A stretch of DNA of 64,000 nucleotides from Diphasiastrum complanatum (GCA_029204225.1 CM055093.1:18811041-18875040), one strand, 5' to 3'. Positions 43,166 to 55,440 are shown, numbered from the stretch's first letter. Notes: generated from the letters alone by a model not told the origin. Numbers and translations are program-made.

Positions 43166-44804
43166 CGAAAAAATTTCGTTAGGGGACGCGTCCAACACTT
43201 AGAAGTTAGGGCACCAGGGGTTCATACCATGTGGCACGAAAAGGGGGTCATCTTAAGGAATCATGAGGGGCACTGAAAGCTGAGTTCACAGAGGGGCTGA
43301 TGAAAGAGGGTGGTTGTTCGTTATCATCCTACTTACTAGATGCGAAGATGTCCTCCTAGTGCTCATGCATATTCAAGACTCATGCTCCATGACTATGATT
43401 ATAAGAAATTACAATGTGCTCCTCCACTACTGAGAATTATAAGGTTCTGCAGTATCCCCACCTATCCAAGACTCCTACTTCATCGTTGTTGTCAGGATTG
43501 CTTGTTAATTTACCTTTGTTTGGCATATAGCTAAGGATGAGCGAGCAACATAGTTAAATTATTGCATAACTAGAAATATGCAATGTAGTCAAAGGAGAGA
43601 ATTGCAATCTACTAAGGCTACTGGCAATAAATTTAACTCATACTTGCATTAAACAACTTTACTACAATTGACATATGAAAAAAATTTGTGCTTTGGGTGT
43701 CTAAGTTTTCAATTCCACCTTCCATTGACTTAGAGATGCAACCACACGACGATAAAATTCCTCTTTATATAATGTGGTAGATGGAAATGTTGTTTGGAGA
43801 GCAGAACTTGATAAAGAACTCTACATAGATTGTGCGAGGTAAATCTATGTCATTTGATTAAGAAGGACGAGAAGCATCTTGCTACGTCTTCTTATGTTTA
43901 AGCCATGCAACTCATAACATATATACCTTTTGAAAATAGAAAATAAACACATGCATTTCTACATAGAGCGGCTGAGCATTTAGAGCTCCTTAATTTCAAA
44001 TATCTTGGTGGGGACCACAATAATGAAGATTAGAACAAACAAATCTTGTGAACCTAAACTAAATGCACTAGTATGAACCATATCAAAAATGCGAAAATAA
44101 GAGAAAGCTTTGTAAGCGACATTCATGCATTATGATGTTTTAGGAATGATCCTTGAAAGGTGGTCATTCATTCTGGACTTAGGATTTGCATCAATGAACG
44201 TCGATCGACATTAGTCATTCTATGCAAAACTTGGTGCACTTATGCAAACCATGCCGAATCCCTTGTATTTTTGCAAACTATGAAAAAAATTGAGTATTTT
44301 TGCATATTTGACTAGGTGTTCTAACACAAAGTGCTTCTAAGTACCAAGTTTGTTCCCCTACTCCTCCAAAAAGAAAAACTATAGTATATCAATTCTTTTG
44401 TATGTGATAGTCCTCCTCCAAGACGAGAATTGGTGTATAGACATTGGAGATAAAATATGCTTAATGACAAGAATATAGGTTACAAAGGTGCTTAATGACT
44501 TTTTAACTATTCCAATGTCTTAGATTGTCTTAAACATTCATAAAATAGATTCCCTAGCCCTTTGTTGTTGGATTTATGATTTGGAGTCCTATAGAAATTC
44601 CCTAGCACTTCATTGTTGGATTTATTCCTTATCTCCCTAAATCTAGATCCATTCATGTTGTTGCATTACTTGCATTGCCGCACAATCTGCCACATCAATC
44701 AAACTATCGAGGAAGGTCAAACTATCGAAGGAGTATCGAATGTCGATTATCGACAGGTGCTCGAACATTTGATTTGATAGTTGGATTTGATAGTTGCTTT
44801 GTAG
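43166..44804. other. Intergenic, no gene seen
   Basis: Short open frames lack motifs. 44,700-44,800 contains several AACTATCGA/TATCGA repeats. No LTR pair identified. Confidence 0.45.
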
Positions 44805-46165
44805 AGGTGAGGGTGCATACATCAGAACCTGAGAGAAGTTGCTTGCAGGAACTCGGAGTTGGGAGAGGAATACAATCTCGATTTCAATCAAACCAATTTC
44901 GGATCATAGATTGATCAAATAAATACTGATTTGCATTAAATGAGACCTGTACGGACCTGTATTTCCACACATGTGAGATCAGCCTGTTTCAAATAGGTGT
45001 ATATCTCATGTATTGATCCATTTCTTGTGTTTGATAGCTTGTTAGAGAGGTATTGAAGTGTAGAATGTTGTGCTTGTGTTTATAAATCAGTTTGATTTGA
45101 TTCTAGAGAGAATTAGGCAATCAAAGTGATAGGGAGTGTAACCCATCTTGTGTGATATGCCAAAGAGATCACACATCTATTCAATCTCATCAATGTTTAC
45201 ATTTTGTGTTTTCAATCAAAGATAGAATTGGTAGACAAGTTATAGATGTCATAGACACATCATTTCACACAAATAAATTGTGTTTGAGTTCAATGTGTGA
45301 TCCTAGAGTGATTCCATCTTTTGAAACTCAAGGTAGAAATTGACATCAATCTTGTTAGTGTTTCATCATCTTATTGAACTAGATCTAGATTCAAGTTGAT
45401 TCATTCACTGTTGTGAGCAAGATCTCACATTGTTTGTTACTAGATTTCATAGGTTGGATCAACATTCCAAGATATATCCTAGATTGAGAAGAGTAGCAAC
45501 AGATTCAATTCCACTTTTTTGTCACTACTAGAAATCTCTCATAGTGAACATGTCGTCCATTGGTTCGGTTCTTTTAGAAGAGAGATTTACATCTTCCAAA
45601 TATAGATAGGAAGGGAATCTTTATTGGTTCTACAGGATGTAATGGTCATAGTGTTAGGAGTTGAAGTTCAACGAGAAGCTCCTAATCAAGCTCTAGAGTT
45701 CAAGAAGAAATATAAGATTGCTCTTCATGGTACAAAAATGAATGTGTCCAATGAGGTGTAAGGGAGATCAGTTCTTGCACCACTGCCGAAGACACTTTTG
45801 CACCTGTTGCAAAAATGGTAACTATAGGAATTCTCATTTCTCTTTCATGTTATCACAATTGGAGGATGTTTGAACTAGATGTACCTAATGCTTTCCTCAA
45901 TGGTTTCCTTGAGGAGGAGATCTACATGGAGCTACCACCTGGATTTGTAAAAGTTGGTAAAGAAGCAAAAGCATGTATTTTGTTTAAAAGCCTTTATGGA
46001 CTAAAACAAGCACCAAGGTCTTGGTATGTAAGGCTCAACTCTTTCCTTATATCACTCAGATTTCATCTTAGTGATTATGATCTATCATTGTACATTAAGT
46101 TTGTAAATCTTTGAGGACATCACTCTTTATAGGAGCCTTATTGGCTCCCTCATTTGGTTAATTGT
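44805..46165 (+). pseudogene. Copia F deletion derivative (leader plus RT fragment)
   Basis: 44,805-45,350 is homologous to the leader of copia E (61,350-61,880, opposite strand): for example GTGAGGGTGCATACATCAG and AGCTTGTTAGAGAGGTATTGAA. Gag, protease and integrase are missing. 45,785-46,112 encodes RT (TFAPVAKMVT, then DVPNAFLNGFLEEEIYMELP and SLYGLKQAPRSWY). It jumps after LYIKF to a piece of RT further on (FEDITLYRSLIGSLIW), so YVDD is deleted. Two internal deletions make it inert. Confidence 0.85.
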
Positions 46166-46748
46166 GACTGAAGAAACAAAGTGTTTCTATTACCAAAGCT
46201 CTGCTAGCACTCGACTCCCAACCTGACAAAAATCACGAAGACCTTAAAGACAAAATGTTCACGAACAACATGAACAACAGGATTAGGTCAAACGACGCGA
46301 AAAGAAAATGTTCACGACACCCAAGGGTCGAATACCTTTGACCTTCGCGCTCCAAAGGACCAGGAAGATCCAACAAGTACCATGAAGTACAGTTTCTTGA
46401 TATGATATGATGATGTCAACATGAGAGCGTTAGGACGTGCCTAATCCACTGCTCTTGTAATCCATGATTAATCTTAGATTATTTAATCTATCTAATCATG
46501 AATGTTACTCTGAATATATGCAGTTTCTAGATGCACTAATGATACACACATACACAAACACAAATAGACAAAAATACAGAATACAGAATTCCGCCAGTGA
46601 GTGAGACAATTTTGTAAGCAGGATCCACAGAGATCCAAGAAGTCTGCTAGTAAGCGAGACACTGTTCGTGAGAGAACACCACTTTCTCTCATGCCAATGC
46701 GTTGTGTGGGTCTGTCACATACTGCTTAAACCAAGAAAATCAATAGAT
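46166..46748 (+). mobile_element. Probable LTR part of copia C, interrupted
   Basis: Noncoding, with GAGTGAGACAATTTT and AGCGAGACACTGTTCGTGAG resembling the LTR before 57,025. It stops at TAGAT (46,744-46,748), the target duplication of the G2 insertion, and seems to resume at 51,591. The left boundary is unknown. Confidence 0.5.
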
Positions 46749-47394
46749 TGTGAGAGATTTCAACTAGTTTAGTCATATTTTGGTAATTTGTCAATAAGAG
46801 GCCAAAACTCATTTTAGACTTATGGATAAACTTTTTGAAGTTATATTAGTTTAAAATACATTCAATAAACACTTTTTGAAAGTGTGGGAAAGTTGGTAGT
46901 CGAGTTTGAGAGAGATTCAAATTTGAACTTTGGGTACACTGAATCTAGACCCAAAAATAGTAGGGTTTACATTGTGGAGGGAAAGCCAAGTGGCCAATTA
47001 GAGTTTGGACACTCTATAAAAGGATGTAACTCATGGAGAGACACATATTCTCTCTTCTCTCTCTCTCATTTCATCATTATACATGGTTCTCTTTGGGTTC
47101 TACTACTCATTGGTGCACTATCTTGGTGATATCTTGCAATTCTATGTGTAGAATGATCATATTTTGCTATTTGCGGTTCCACACGTATGAAATATAGTGG
47201 GTTACTGTAATTGTACGGACAGCAAACATATTTTATGTTTTGGTTCATGTTTGATCAGTATCTCTTAGAATTTGCATCTCATTTTGTATGTAGATGTTGT
47301 TTTTTCTACATTGGCAGGATTGTTGGTTTGCTCCTTATTGTAACCAAAGATCAGAGACATGGATTGGATCTTGAATGATATGAAATCCTTCACA
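46749..47394 (+). mobile_element. G2 5' LTR
   Basis: 646 bp, TGTGAGAGATTTCAAC to AAATCCTTCACA. TATA box in TCTATAAAAGG near 47,016. Same family as 8,242-8,872. Confidence 0.93.
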
Positions 47395-47923
47395 TGGTAT
47401 CAGAGCTATTGTGTTTCAGGTTATGAAAGGATCAGCCATCTTTAGCAAGGATTTGGAAGAGTTACCAATGCTAGAGCATGCTAGATTTATTTGTACTCAA
47501 AAATCAACATTTTTGTAGGTGTATAATTGATCTTTTGTAGGTCAAAACTCAATATAGGGTTATATACTTGATCAATTTTGATTTCACACTTGGCTTACTG
47601 GATTTAGATGATTTTTGGTGCATTAGGAAGGTCTCATTGGAGTCTCCAAGACGATATATCAAGTTTCTAGAAATTGCATGTAGAATTTGAGATATTCAAT
47701 TTTTTTGTGATTTTGTCAAAACCCTAATTTTGATTGGATCTCTAGTTTGTGAGGTATCGAACTTCATTTCAGTGTTTTTCAATCTTAGGAAATGGCAAGG
47801 ATCATTAGATTGAGGATAGATCATATGTTGATCAAGATTTCACTATTCTATGTGTTGATTTTCTAGTAGTGCTAGAAGAGATTTGAGAGATTCCATATCT
47901 TTGTGATTTCTACTTGAGTTCAT

Positions 47924-49543
47924 TTGTTGACATTCAAGAGAGTGCTTTGTGCATTGGAGCAGGTTGAAAGAAGAAGATCGGGTCATTGCAACATGGCTAC
48001 AAGTGGTGGATTCATGTTGGAAGGCAATGATGGGCTTACCTCAATCAACTACTCTACTTGGAAGGTGAGGATGGAGTCCTTATTGGAGATGAATGAGTTG
48101 ATGGAGATTGTTGCAGGTGTGGAGGAGAGGCCTCAATCACCTCAAGATCAAGTGAGGTATGACAAGAGAGCAAAGAAGGCTCTACACATGATACAGATGA
48201 ATGTTACCAATGAACTTCTCAAGGAAGTTGGTAAGTGCACATCATCTTTGGAGGCTTGGGAAGCTTTGAAGAAGCTTTATGAATCCAAGCCTACATCAAG
48301 AGTGCTTACTCTTAGGAGGCAAATCTTTCAAAGTTTGCAAAATAAGGAAGAGAGTACTCATGCTTTTGTTTTGAGGGTTAAAGCATTCAATGATGAGTTA
48401 GCATGTATTGATGAAAGCATTAAGGAGGTAGAGCTTGTTCAAGTTATACTTAATGGCTTGTTGGATGATCATGCTAATCTTGTTCAAAGTTTTTCTATTC
48501 AAAAGACTTTGCCAATTATTGTGGACCTGCAAGAGATCTTGGTGAACGAGGAGTATAGGCTTCAATCAAGAGGAGGTGGATCTACATCAACATCTCATTT
48601 TGAAGAGGAGGCTATGTTCATCAAAGGCAAGTTCAAGGGCAAAGGCAAAGGCAAGTGGTCTAAAGGGAAAGATCAAGGTGAGACTTCTTCATTTGGCAAA
48701 AAGAAAGATAAGTCTAAGATCAAATGCTTTTATTGTGGAATCAAAGGGCGTTTTGCAAATGAATGTGTGAAGAAGCAAAGAGATGAAGGTAGCAAGCAAA
48801 TCAACTTTACTACTAATGATGAGGATCTAGGTGGTGGTGATTCTCTTTTGATGTGTTCTTCAAGTCTAATATCAAGTGAAGGTGACAAAGATTCATGGTG
48901 GATTGATAGTGGAGCTAGTTCACAAATGACTAGTCACGAGGAGTTCTTTACTTCTTTTGTCACTTATGATGGAGCCAAGAAAGCAATTCACATGGCCAAT
49001 GGTGGTGAGTGTGTGATTGAAGGTATTGGTTCAATTCCTATTTGTCTCTCTACTAATAGGAAAACAATACTTGATGGTGTTCTTTACATTCCTTCACTTT
49101 CAAAGAATTTGCTAAGTGTTGGTCAAATGATAGAGAAAGGATACATGGTAAAGTTTGGTGGTGATGCTTGTTTCATTACAAAGGAAGAAATCTTGGTTGC
49201 TAGGGGCAACAGACAAGGTAGATTTTTCAAGCCTGAAGCTTTTGCTATGGCTAACAAAAAGGAAAAGGAGATTGGTCTCTACTTTCCAAAGCTACCTTTT
49301 AGCATCAATAAGATTGGTGGATCTTATGCAAAGTCTAAAAAGCTTCCTTATGCTAGATCTAGGTCGAGATCTAATATGCTTCTTGGAGATGTTCATCTTT
49401 GTGCTAACTTGGCTAGTCTTGAGGATAATGATGGTGTTTCAATGGTTCTTCATGGCAAGTGCAAGCATGCAAAAGGTAAGGAAAGAGCTAACTTCATCAA
49501 TGGAGGTGAAGTTTCTTCCTTGGAAAAGATTGTTGCTAAATGA
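47924..49543 (+). CDS. Copia G2 gag-protease polyprotein, truncated
   Basis: The open frame runs to a stop at 49,543; the probable ATG is at 47,993 (MATSGGFMLEGNDGLTS). Gag core: NYSTWKVRMESLLEMNEL, MNVTNELLKEVGKC, EAWEALKKLYESK. Zinc knuckle at about 48,727-48,768, CFYCGIKGRFANEC: the usual CCHC histidine is Arg, so zinc binding is doubtful. Protease: WWIDSGASSQMT (catalytic Asp) at about 48,897, then GIGSIPICLS and LSKNLLSVGQ. After GNRQGRFF the frame continues for about 100 codons of sequence unlike the normal pre-integrase region and then ends. Gag would form particles and protease would cut the polyprotein. The lost histidine and missing integrase argue against autonomous activity. Confidence 0.85.
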   Translation: MLTFKRVLCALEQVERRRSGHCNMATSGGFMLEGNDGLTSINYSTWKVRMESLLEMNELMEIVAGVEERPQSPQDQVRYDKRAKKALHMIQMNVTNELLKEVGKCTSSLEAWEALKKLYESKPTSRVLTLRRQIFQSLQNKEESTHAFVLRVKAFNDELACIDESIKEVELVQVILNGLLDDHANLVQSFSIQKTLPIIVDLQEILVNEEYRLQSRGGGSTSTSHFEEEAMFIKGKFKGKGKGKWSKGKDQGETSSFGKKKDKSKIKCFYCGIKGRFANECVKKQRDEGSKQINFTTNDEDLGGGDSLLMCSSSLISSEGDKDSWWIDSGASSQMTSHEEFFTSFVTYDGAKKAIHMANGGECVIEGIGSIPICLSTNRKTILDGVLYIPSLSKNLLSVGQMIEKGYMVKFGGDACFITKEEILVARGNRQGRFFKPEAFAMANKKEKEIGLYFPKLPFSINKIGGSYAKSKKLPYARSRSRSNMLLGDVHLCANLASLEDNDGVSMVLHGKCKHAKGKERANFINGGEVSSLEKIVAK

Positions 49544-51005
49544 TTTCTTTGATCATATGGAAAAAGATGTTGTTAGGTGCATTCATGAAGGAGATGATTC
49601 TTCTACATTCTTTTGTTATGATTCTAAGAAAGTCATTTTTCCAGCAAGTGGAGTCACATGTCTTCATAAAGAGAGTAGATCAAATGGTTCTAACAAGAGA
49701 CTTGGTGAGGGAGATAGTCACCAGTCAAGGAGAAGAGAAGTATGTGAAGAGCTCAAAGTAGGATGTACTTTGAATGATGTCATTGTGAATGATAGTGAGG
49801 AAGAATCATTATCATATGAGTCACTACCTAAAACATTGAGTAGAAGTTCTTGTTTGAAAAAAGAGAGTACTTCAATCATCCTTATGTTGAAGGTAAAATC
49901 ATTTTTTTCACGACTTCTAATGTTTTTGAGGTTTCTACTTCTTATGATGCAATCATTAAGAGGGAGTCTTATGAAGGAAAGAGCAATGGAAGATTGGTTC
50001 TTGGGAAGATCCAAGGCATGGATCTCACATCTCTTCATCAACTCAAAGGATTCTATGATTGTGAATTGATCACTCATGCTCAAGATGGCAAAAGGTTGGT
50101 TGAAGAAGACTACATGGAGCAAATCGAGAGGAAATTTCTTCAAGGCAAGGGAATCTCATTGGTGAGCTTATTGAGGTTTGTTATGGACTCAAGAAGGCTC
50201 GATTTATTAGGTTTGATACTCATCTTCACCTACTCTACTTCATGCTGGATGGAAAGTTTGGAATCTATCTTTTGATTTATGATGGTGACATTGGTGACAT
50301 TGTTTTCACTAACCTTTATGGAAGATCGAGATCAAGCATTTGGCAAAGATGTTATGGATCTATTTTTGCAGCTTATTGAAGACTCGAGTAAGGTCAAGGG
50401 AACAGCAAGAAAGTTTTGTTCAAGTTTACTTTACTTGTTCTCTCATTTTCGAGCATTTTCATGTGGATGTGAGCAAATTGTCAAGATATGGTAAAACTAG
50501 CTACATTGGTGAGCATTGTTTTGATGTTGGATTTGTACTAGCATTCTTGGCTGGTTTTGCTAATGGAAATGAAGCTATTGGAGGTTCATTATGTCACTTA
50601 TTCATGGTCAAGTCATCAAGTGTTGATGGTTTCTTGTGGCAAGATGGAGATGGAGGCTCATTCATGGAGTTTTATGGTGGAGACATATCAAGAAAGGACA
50701 AAGTTGGAGGAGAAAAGCAAGCAAGTGGTCATCACTTACATTTATTGTTTGGTTGCTGTAATTTTTCAGAGAGTTCAAAGTTTGAAACGTGGAGGAATCA
50801 TTTCATTCACATTCTATTTGGTTCTTCATGTTCTAATTATATCTTGATGCGTAAAATTGATGTAAAAGCATCCAATTTGGACACTATTATCTATATTTAT
50901 TATGAAAGATACTTTAGAACCTTAGAAAGGAGATCTATACTTAGGATGGAGATCATTCTAAAGTTGGATCAAAGTTATATTGTCAAAACTATGCCAAAAC
51001 TAGTT
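49544..51005 (+). pseudogene. G2 3' internal region with scrambled RT traces
   Basis: No single frame is long. Across frames near 50,110-50,330 there are RT-like traces: EQIE, CYGLKKARF, then DGKFGIYLLIYDGDIGDIVF, which recalls the copia DG..IYLLLYVDD core with a disrupted active site. An open frame at 50,340-51,020 runs into the LTR with no recognisable domain. Integrase was not found. Either the pol region is highly decayed and rearranged, or part of it is foreign sequence; I cannot separate these. Confidence 0.5.
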
Positions 51006-51015
51006 GAAGAGGGAG

Positions 51016-51585
51016 TGTGAGAGATTTCAACTAGTTTAGTCATATTTTGGTAAATTGTTAATAAGAGGCCAAAACTCATTTTAGACTTAGAGATAAACTT
51101 TTTTTGGGTACATTGAATCTAGACCCAAAAATGGTAGGGTTTACATTTTGGAGGGAAATCCAAGTGGCCATATAGGGTTTGGAAACTCTATAAAAGGATG
51201 TAACTCGTGGAGAGACACATCTTCACTCTTCTCTCTCTCTCTCTCTCTCATTTCATCATTATACATGGCTCTCATGGTTCTCTTTGGGTTCTACTACTCA
51301 TTGGTGCACTATCTTGGTGATATCTTGCAATTTTATGTGTAGAATGATCATATTTTGCTATTTTCGATTTCACACATGTGAAATACAGTAGGGTACTATA
51401 ATTGTATGGATAGCAAACATATTTTATGTTTTGTTTCATGTTTGATCAATATCTCTTAGAGTTTGCATCTCATTTTGTATGTAGATGTTGTTTTCTCTAC
51501 ATTGGCAGGACTGTTGGTTTGTTCCTTATTGTAACCAAAGATCAGGGACATGGATTGGATCTTGAATGATCTGAAATCTTTCACA
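51016..51585 (+). mobile_element. G2 3' LTR
   Basis: 570 bp. Lacks about 80 bp found in the 5' LTR (around 46,850-46,930). Contains a short CT run near 51,232-51,249. Ends AAATCTTTCACA, followed by TAGAT. Confidence 0.93.
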
Positions 51586-51590
51586 TAGAT

Positions 51591-51869
51591 AATGTTGTAG
51601 CTGTTATGGACATATCATTTTAAATTGTCTAATCTCGATTGATTTATTGCCTGCTTATTGTTCGTGTATTTCATTCGCTTTGTTTATCTATTCCGCACAT
51701 TGGTTCAATCTTGTTGAATGTTGAATTAACTTAAACATAGGTCAGCAGTGTCTGTCTACATTCTGGAGGACTGTAGGAATGATATAGCAGGCAATGACTA
51801 GTAATCATATCCGAACTCCATCCGAATTGATTTCATTCGTGTTTCATTTCGTCATTCGATTTGTTTCAG
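51591..51869 (+). mobile_element. Copia C LTR, distal part
   Basis: Ends TTTGTTTCA(G) directly before the primer site TGGTATCAGAGCC at 51,870. Its start lies on the far side of the G2 insertion. Confidence 0.6.
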
Positions 51870-53760
51870 TGGTATCAGAGCCTGACATAGTCTGACATAG
51901 CCGCAAAGCTATCAGATCCAGGAGACAAAGCATTCAGAACAAGAAATCAGAAAGAGCAGCTGAAGAACACGATCTACAACAATGGCATCAATAAGTAGTA
52001 TACAATCAAATATCTATACAATCCTCGACTCATCAGGATCTAACTTCCTAGCATGGAAGGTAAAGACCTCTCTCATTTTAAAAGGAAAAGGGCTTGGCCC
52101 TGGGTAGATGGCACCGAAGAGATGCCTACAACTACAGGCAAGGAGCTACGTGAATGGAGAGAGAAGAATGACAAGACAGTGGTCGTGTTGTCATCATCCA
52201 TCAAAAATAGCCTGACACTTGACCTGGCTACCCTCTCCAATGCAAGAGAGATGTGGGATACTTTACTCACAAGATTTCAGAAAAAATCACGCAGTCAGAT
52301 CATGCTTCTTGAAGATCAGCTGACAAACTTGCAATGGGATGGCAAAGACCTCACCTCCTTTATCAGAAAGATGAAAGATTTATGCCTTTCACTATACAAT
52401 TTTGGAGCAGAGAATGCAGTATCAGCAGAGAAGCAGCTCACCTATCTGTTAAGAGCTTTACCAAGATAATTCTAGACAACCCGAACTTTGCTAGCAAAGG
52501 ATCCAGCTATGACACTCGAAAAGGCAGTGATCGAGATTTGAGAAGAAGTTGAAGCTCGTGAGCACCTTGACCACAAGGATGCTTCTAACCAAGCTCTCTA
52601 CAACAACAAGGAGAAGACGAATAAGCAGTTTAAGCCTAAGAGGGAGTCAGACCGAAAGGCAGGATCGAGACCAGCAAGTAGAAGGAGCCAACAGATGCAA
52701 ATGCAAGAACAAAGAAAAGCCGAAACAACAAAATGGAGACAAGAAGATATGCGTGAGATGCAAATGCGAAGGACAAATTGCTAATTCATGTTGGCTAAAT
52801 CCGAAAATTGAGTGTATCCATTGTCACAAGAAGGGTCATGCAGCCATAGATTTGTACCAGAACCCAAAAAACAAACAAGCTCAAGGCAGACGGGAGAACA
52901 ATAATAGTTTGTCCTACATCGAAGATCCAGAAAGCTCAAAGATGGGCGAAGAAAGATCGAATCATAGAAATTCAACCGCTTACATCTGTGTAGACATGTG
53001 TGTAGTATCGACACCTGACACACAAAAAGTAATCCTTGATTCAGGAGCAACCCCACACTTTGTTACATCAAGATGGATAATGTCTGACTTTTGGAGTGTA
53101 GATTCATCAAGATTTATTATTCTTGGAGACGGATCGAAACATCAAGTGAATGGTATTGGTTCACTGTGGCTCAACACAAACGGCAAAGACAGACAAATCG
53201 AAGATGTTCTGTTCGTACCTATACTATAGTAGGACTTGCTATCAGTCGCAAGAATAGCATATGCTAGGATGCGCGTGACATTTTCAAATGAATCATGCAA
53301 TGTCGTTGATGCAAGCATCAGTACATTGATTACACAAGGTAGAAGAAAAGACAACCTATATCACTTGAAGGTACGCCTACCTGCAAATCAATCGCATCAA
53401 ACCCATGATGATTCGTCATATATTGTATGGCACAGGAGACTATGCCATATGAATTCAATGACATTGTATCACCAAAAGACAACGTTCTTACATGGTGAGC
53501 TAGATGAAGAAGTCTACATGTATCAACCTCCAGACTACATTTCGAATTCACTTCCTACTTATGCATGCAGAATGCACAAAGTATCTACGGTCTGAAGCAA
53601 TCAGCATGACAATGGTATAAGAAGAAAGATCATGCCCTGAAATCCTTAGGATTTAAGCCACTAATAGCTGATTTCAATGTTTATGTAAGAATTACAGATG
53701 GGAAGATCATCATTCGATAGTTCATCCAACTACGATATGTCAACCATCTTCACTTACTCG
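51870..53760 (+). pseudogene. Copia C gag-protease with RT fragment
   Basis: Primer site at 51,870; gag ATG at 51,982 (MASISSIQSNIYTILDSSGS). A frameshift near 52,100 leads into GTEEMPTTTGKELREWREKN and the gag core to 52,469. Two knuckle-like stretches follow: CVRCKCEGQIANSC and CIHCHKKGHAAIDLY. The second lacks its last Cys. Protease at 53,030-53,220 (VILDSGATPHFV, GIGSLWLNT) ends at a stop after FVPIL. The pre-integrase motif WHRRLCHMN at 53,428 jumps straight to RT (TTFLHGELDEEVYMYQPPDY, then IYGLKQSAWQWYKKK in a shifted frame), so integrase is deleted. Broken by several stops. Confidence 0.85.
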
Positions 53761-53869
53761 TCTTCGATAATTGAGCTCAATGCAAGTAAACATGCAATAA
53801 TGAATGGAACTAGATTAACATGGAATCTAGGAGAGTAGAGGAGATAAATCCAACAATGCTCACCAGTTT

Positions 53870-54410
53870 ATTGTCTAGCCACGTGAACTTATCTCTTGGT
53901 GAGTTACTATGGATTGCACCTCAAGCCAAGAGCATCCTAGCTGAATGGGAACCATAAATAGTAGAGGAAGAGCCCTTATATTGTCCGGGCTATGAAGGAA
54001 TGAGCAACGTCACCTTGTCTATCAAGCATAAGAGGTTCGAGGACGAAGCAGCAGTGGTAGATAGAGGATCGGGTGTAAAATTGATCTCCACTACCTTGTA
54101 TCTGAATTGGGTTTTGCAAGGATTGAAACCAGCAAAAATTCGCCATCAAATTGGCAGATCAATCCTGTGTAAAACCAAAGGGTGTAGTTGACGACATCCC
54201 AGTGAAAATAGTGGGAATGCAGTTTGTAATCACTTTTGTGGTGATGGACATACCAAAATCCCCTTCCGCATACCGCATTTTACTAGGAAGACCTTGGTTG
54301 AGGATCACACAAGTGGTTCACAACTAGGGAACTAGAAACCTCACCTTCAAAAACAGAGAGCAGGCTGTAAGGGTTGATCCAACCATGTGGGCGGTGAAAC
54401 CAATTACAAC
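53870..54410 (+). pseudogene. Gypsy-type retropepsin relic
   Basis: The frame from 54,000 reads VTLSIKHKRFEDEAAVVDRG and SGVKLISTTLYLNW. A shifted frame continues with DDIPVKIVGMQFVITFVVMD, then AYRILLGRPWLR and NLTFKNRE. This is the layout of the aspartic protease domain of plant Ty3/gypsy elements, with D-R-G-S-G in place of the usual D-G/S-G-S. The D-S/T-G core is altered and the frame is broken. No flanking RT. Confidence 0.65.
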
Positions 54411-55291
54411 AAAAGCTGATGACGGATTGTCCACCACTGATCACACAATTGATCGTCCAAGACAAGCCAAGGGAGGTCATTACAACTCTGAAACGGATAT
54501 CTTGAGATGCACAGACGCGTTGTATGGCTGGGCATGCTTGTTGTTGGAAGTAAATCTGGTTTAGGCGTGCTATGGCTAGATCGTCCACTTTCTAAGTTTC
54601 TACCAAGCTTCAAACATAAATACAGCACTGAGGCTTACCCTACTAGTGCTCAGAACGGAAATGAAACTAAAATGACAAGATGCAAAACCTTACTAAGGCT
54701 TACCCAACTAGCAAGGTGATTAAACTAAATCCTGGATTAACAACCAAAGGGAATGGAAATGATAGATTGAGACTGAACTAGGCATAAAGCGATTAAAAAC
54801 ATGCCACAATAAAAACCAATGAAAGGAGGCAAGAGGAGGCCCGAGCACCTTCCCTCAAGCTATGCACCTTCCCAAAGGGAACACAAGTGAATAGAATGAC
54901 TTCTCAAAGAGAGATCAATTTAGCATAATCTCAAAGTGTTATTTACAAGGCAAATATCTCTCCTTTATGGCAAGGAGAGTCTTCCATAAGTATCCACTAA
55001 CTTATGGGACTAATTTATTTCTAGCCTTTCTAGAACTTCTAACTTAGGATTTAGACCTTCAAAGTTTGTTAACTTAGGAAAATTTAAGACAAAATATTTC
55101 TAATCTTAAGTTTCCTAAGTCTAAGTTCTAAATCTAAGTTTAAGCTATTTTATTATTATTTAAGCTTCTACTCATGGGCTTACAAAACACATGCCATGGT
55201 TGAAGTTTATTGATAGATACTCATACGTGGACTTACAAAACACATGCCACGGAGTTTTATTTCTTTCTTTTTATTAGCACAGTGGCTAACA
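54411..55291 (-). mobile_element. Element J 3' LTR (end not located)
   Basis: On the minus strand the LTR starts TGTTAGCCACTGTGC at 55,291, right after the purine tract AAGGAGGGGGATAA (55,292-55,305). It contains two near copies of TGGCATGTGTTTTGTAAG (around 55,190 and 55,250). The far end is not determined, so 54,411 is only the limit of the neighbouring relic. Confidence 0.5.
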
Positions 55292-55440
55292 TTATCCCCC
55301 TCCTTATTGGATTGGTGGTCCCACACCAATCAAAGCCTTTTCATCCTAGATCTTTTGCGCTTCTTGGAGGCAAGACTCTTGCTGGCGGGATTGGTAAATT
55401 TTGCTGCTGATGCCCTCCATCATTTGCCACCGCAATTTGT

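Larger units (their letters stand above)
46749..51585 (+). mobile_element. Complete copia element G2 with target duplication
   Basis: Two LTRs (46,749-47,394 and 51,016-51,585), flanked by identical TAGAT (46,744-46,748 and 51,586-51,590). Primer site TGGTATCAGAGC at 47,395; polypurine tract GAAGAGGGAG directly before 51,016. The total is 4,837 bp. Inside, gag and protease form one long frame, but no normal integrase is seen and RT is only a disordered remnant. It is structurally complete for mobility in trans but not autonomous. The LTRs differ by scattered substitutions and an indel of about 80 bp, so it is not a very recent insertion. Confidence 0.93.

Noticed and set aside
49155-50069. 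304-codon frame overlapping the end of G2 gag-protease
   Set aside because: Its first third is a shifted reading of the protease frame, and the rest shows no domain. It is covered by the G2 pol-remnant entry.
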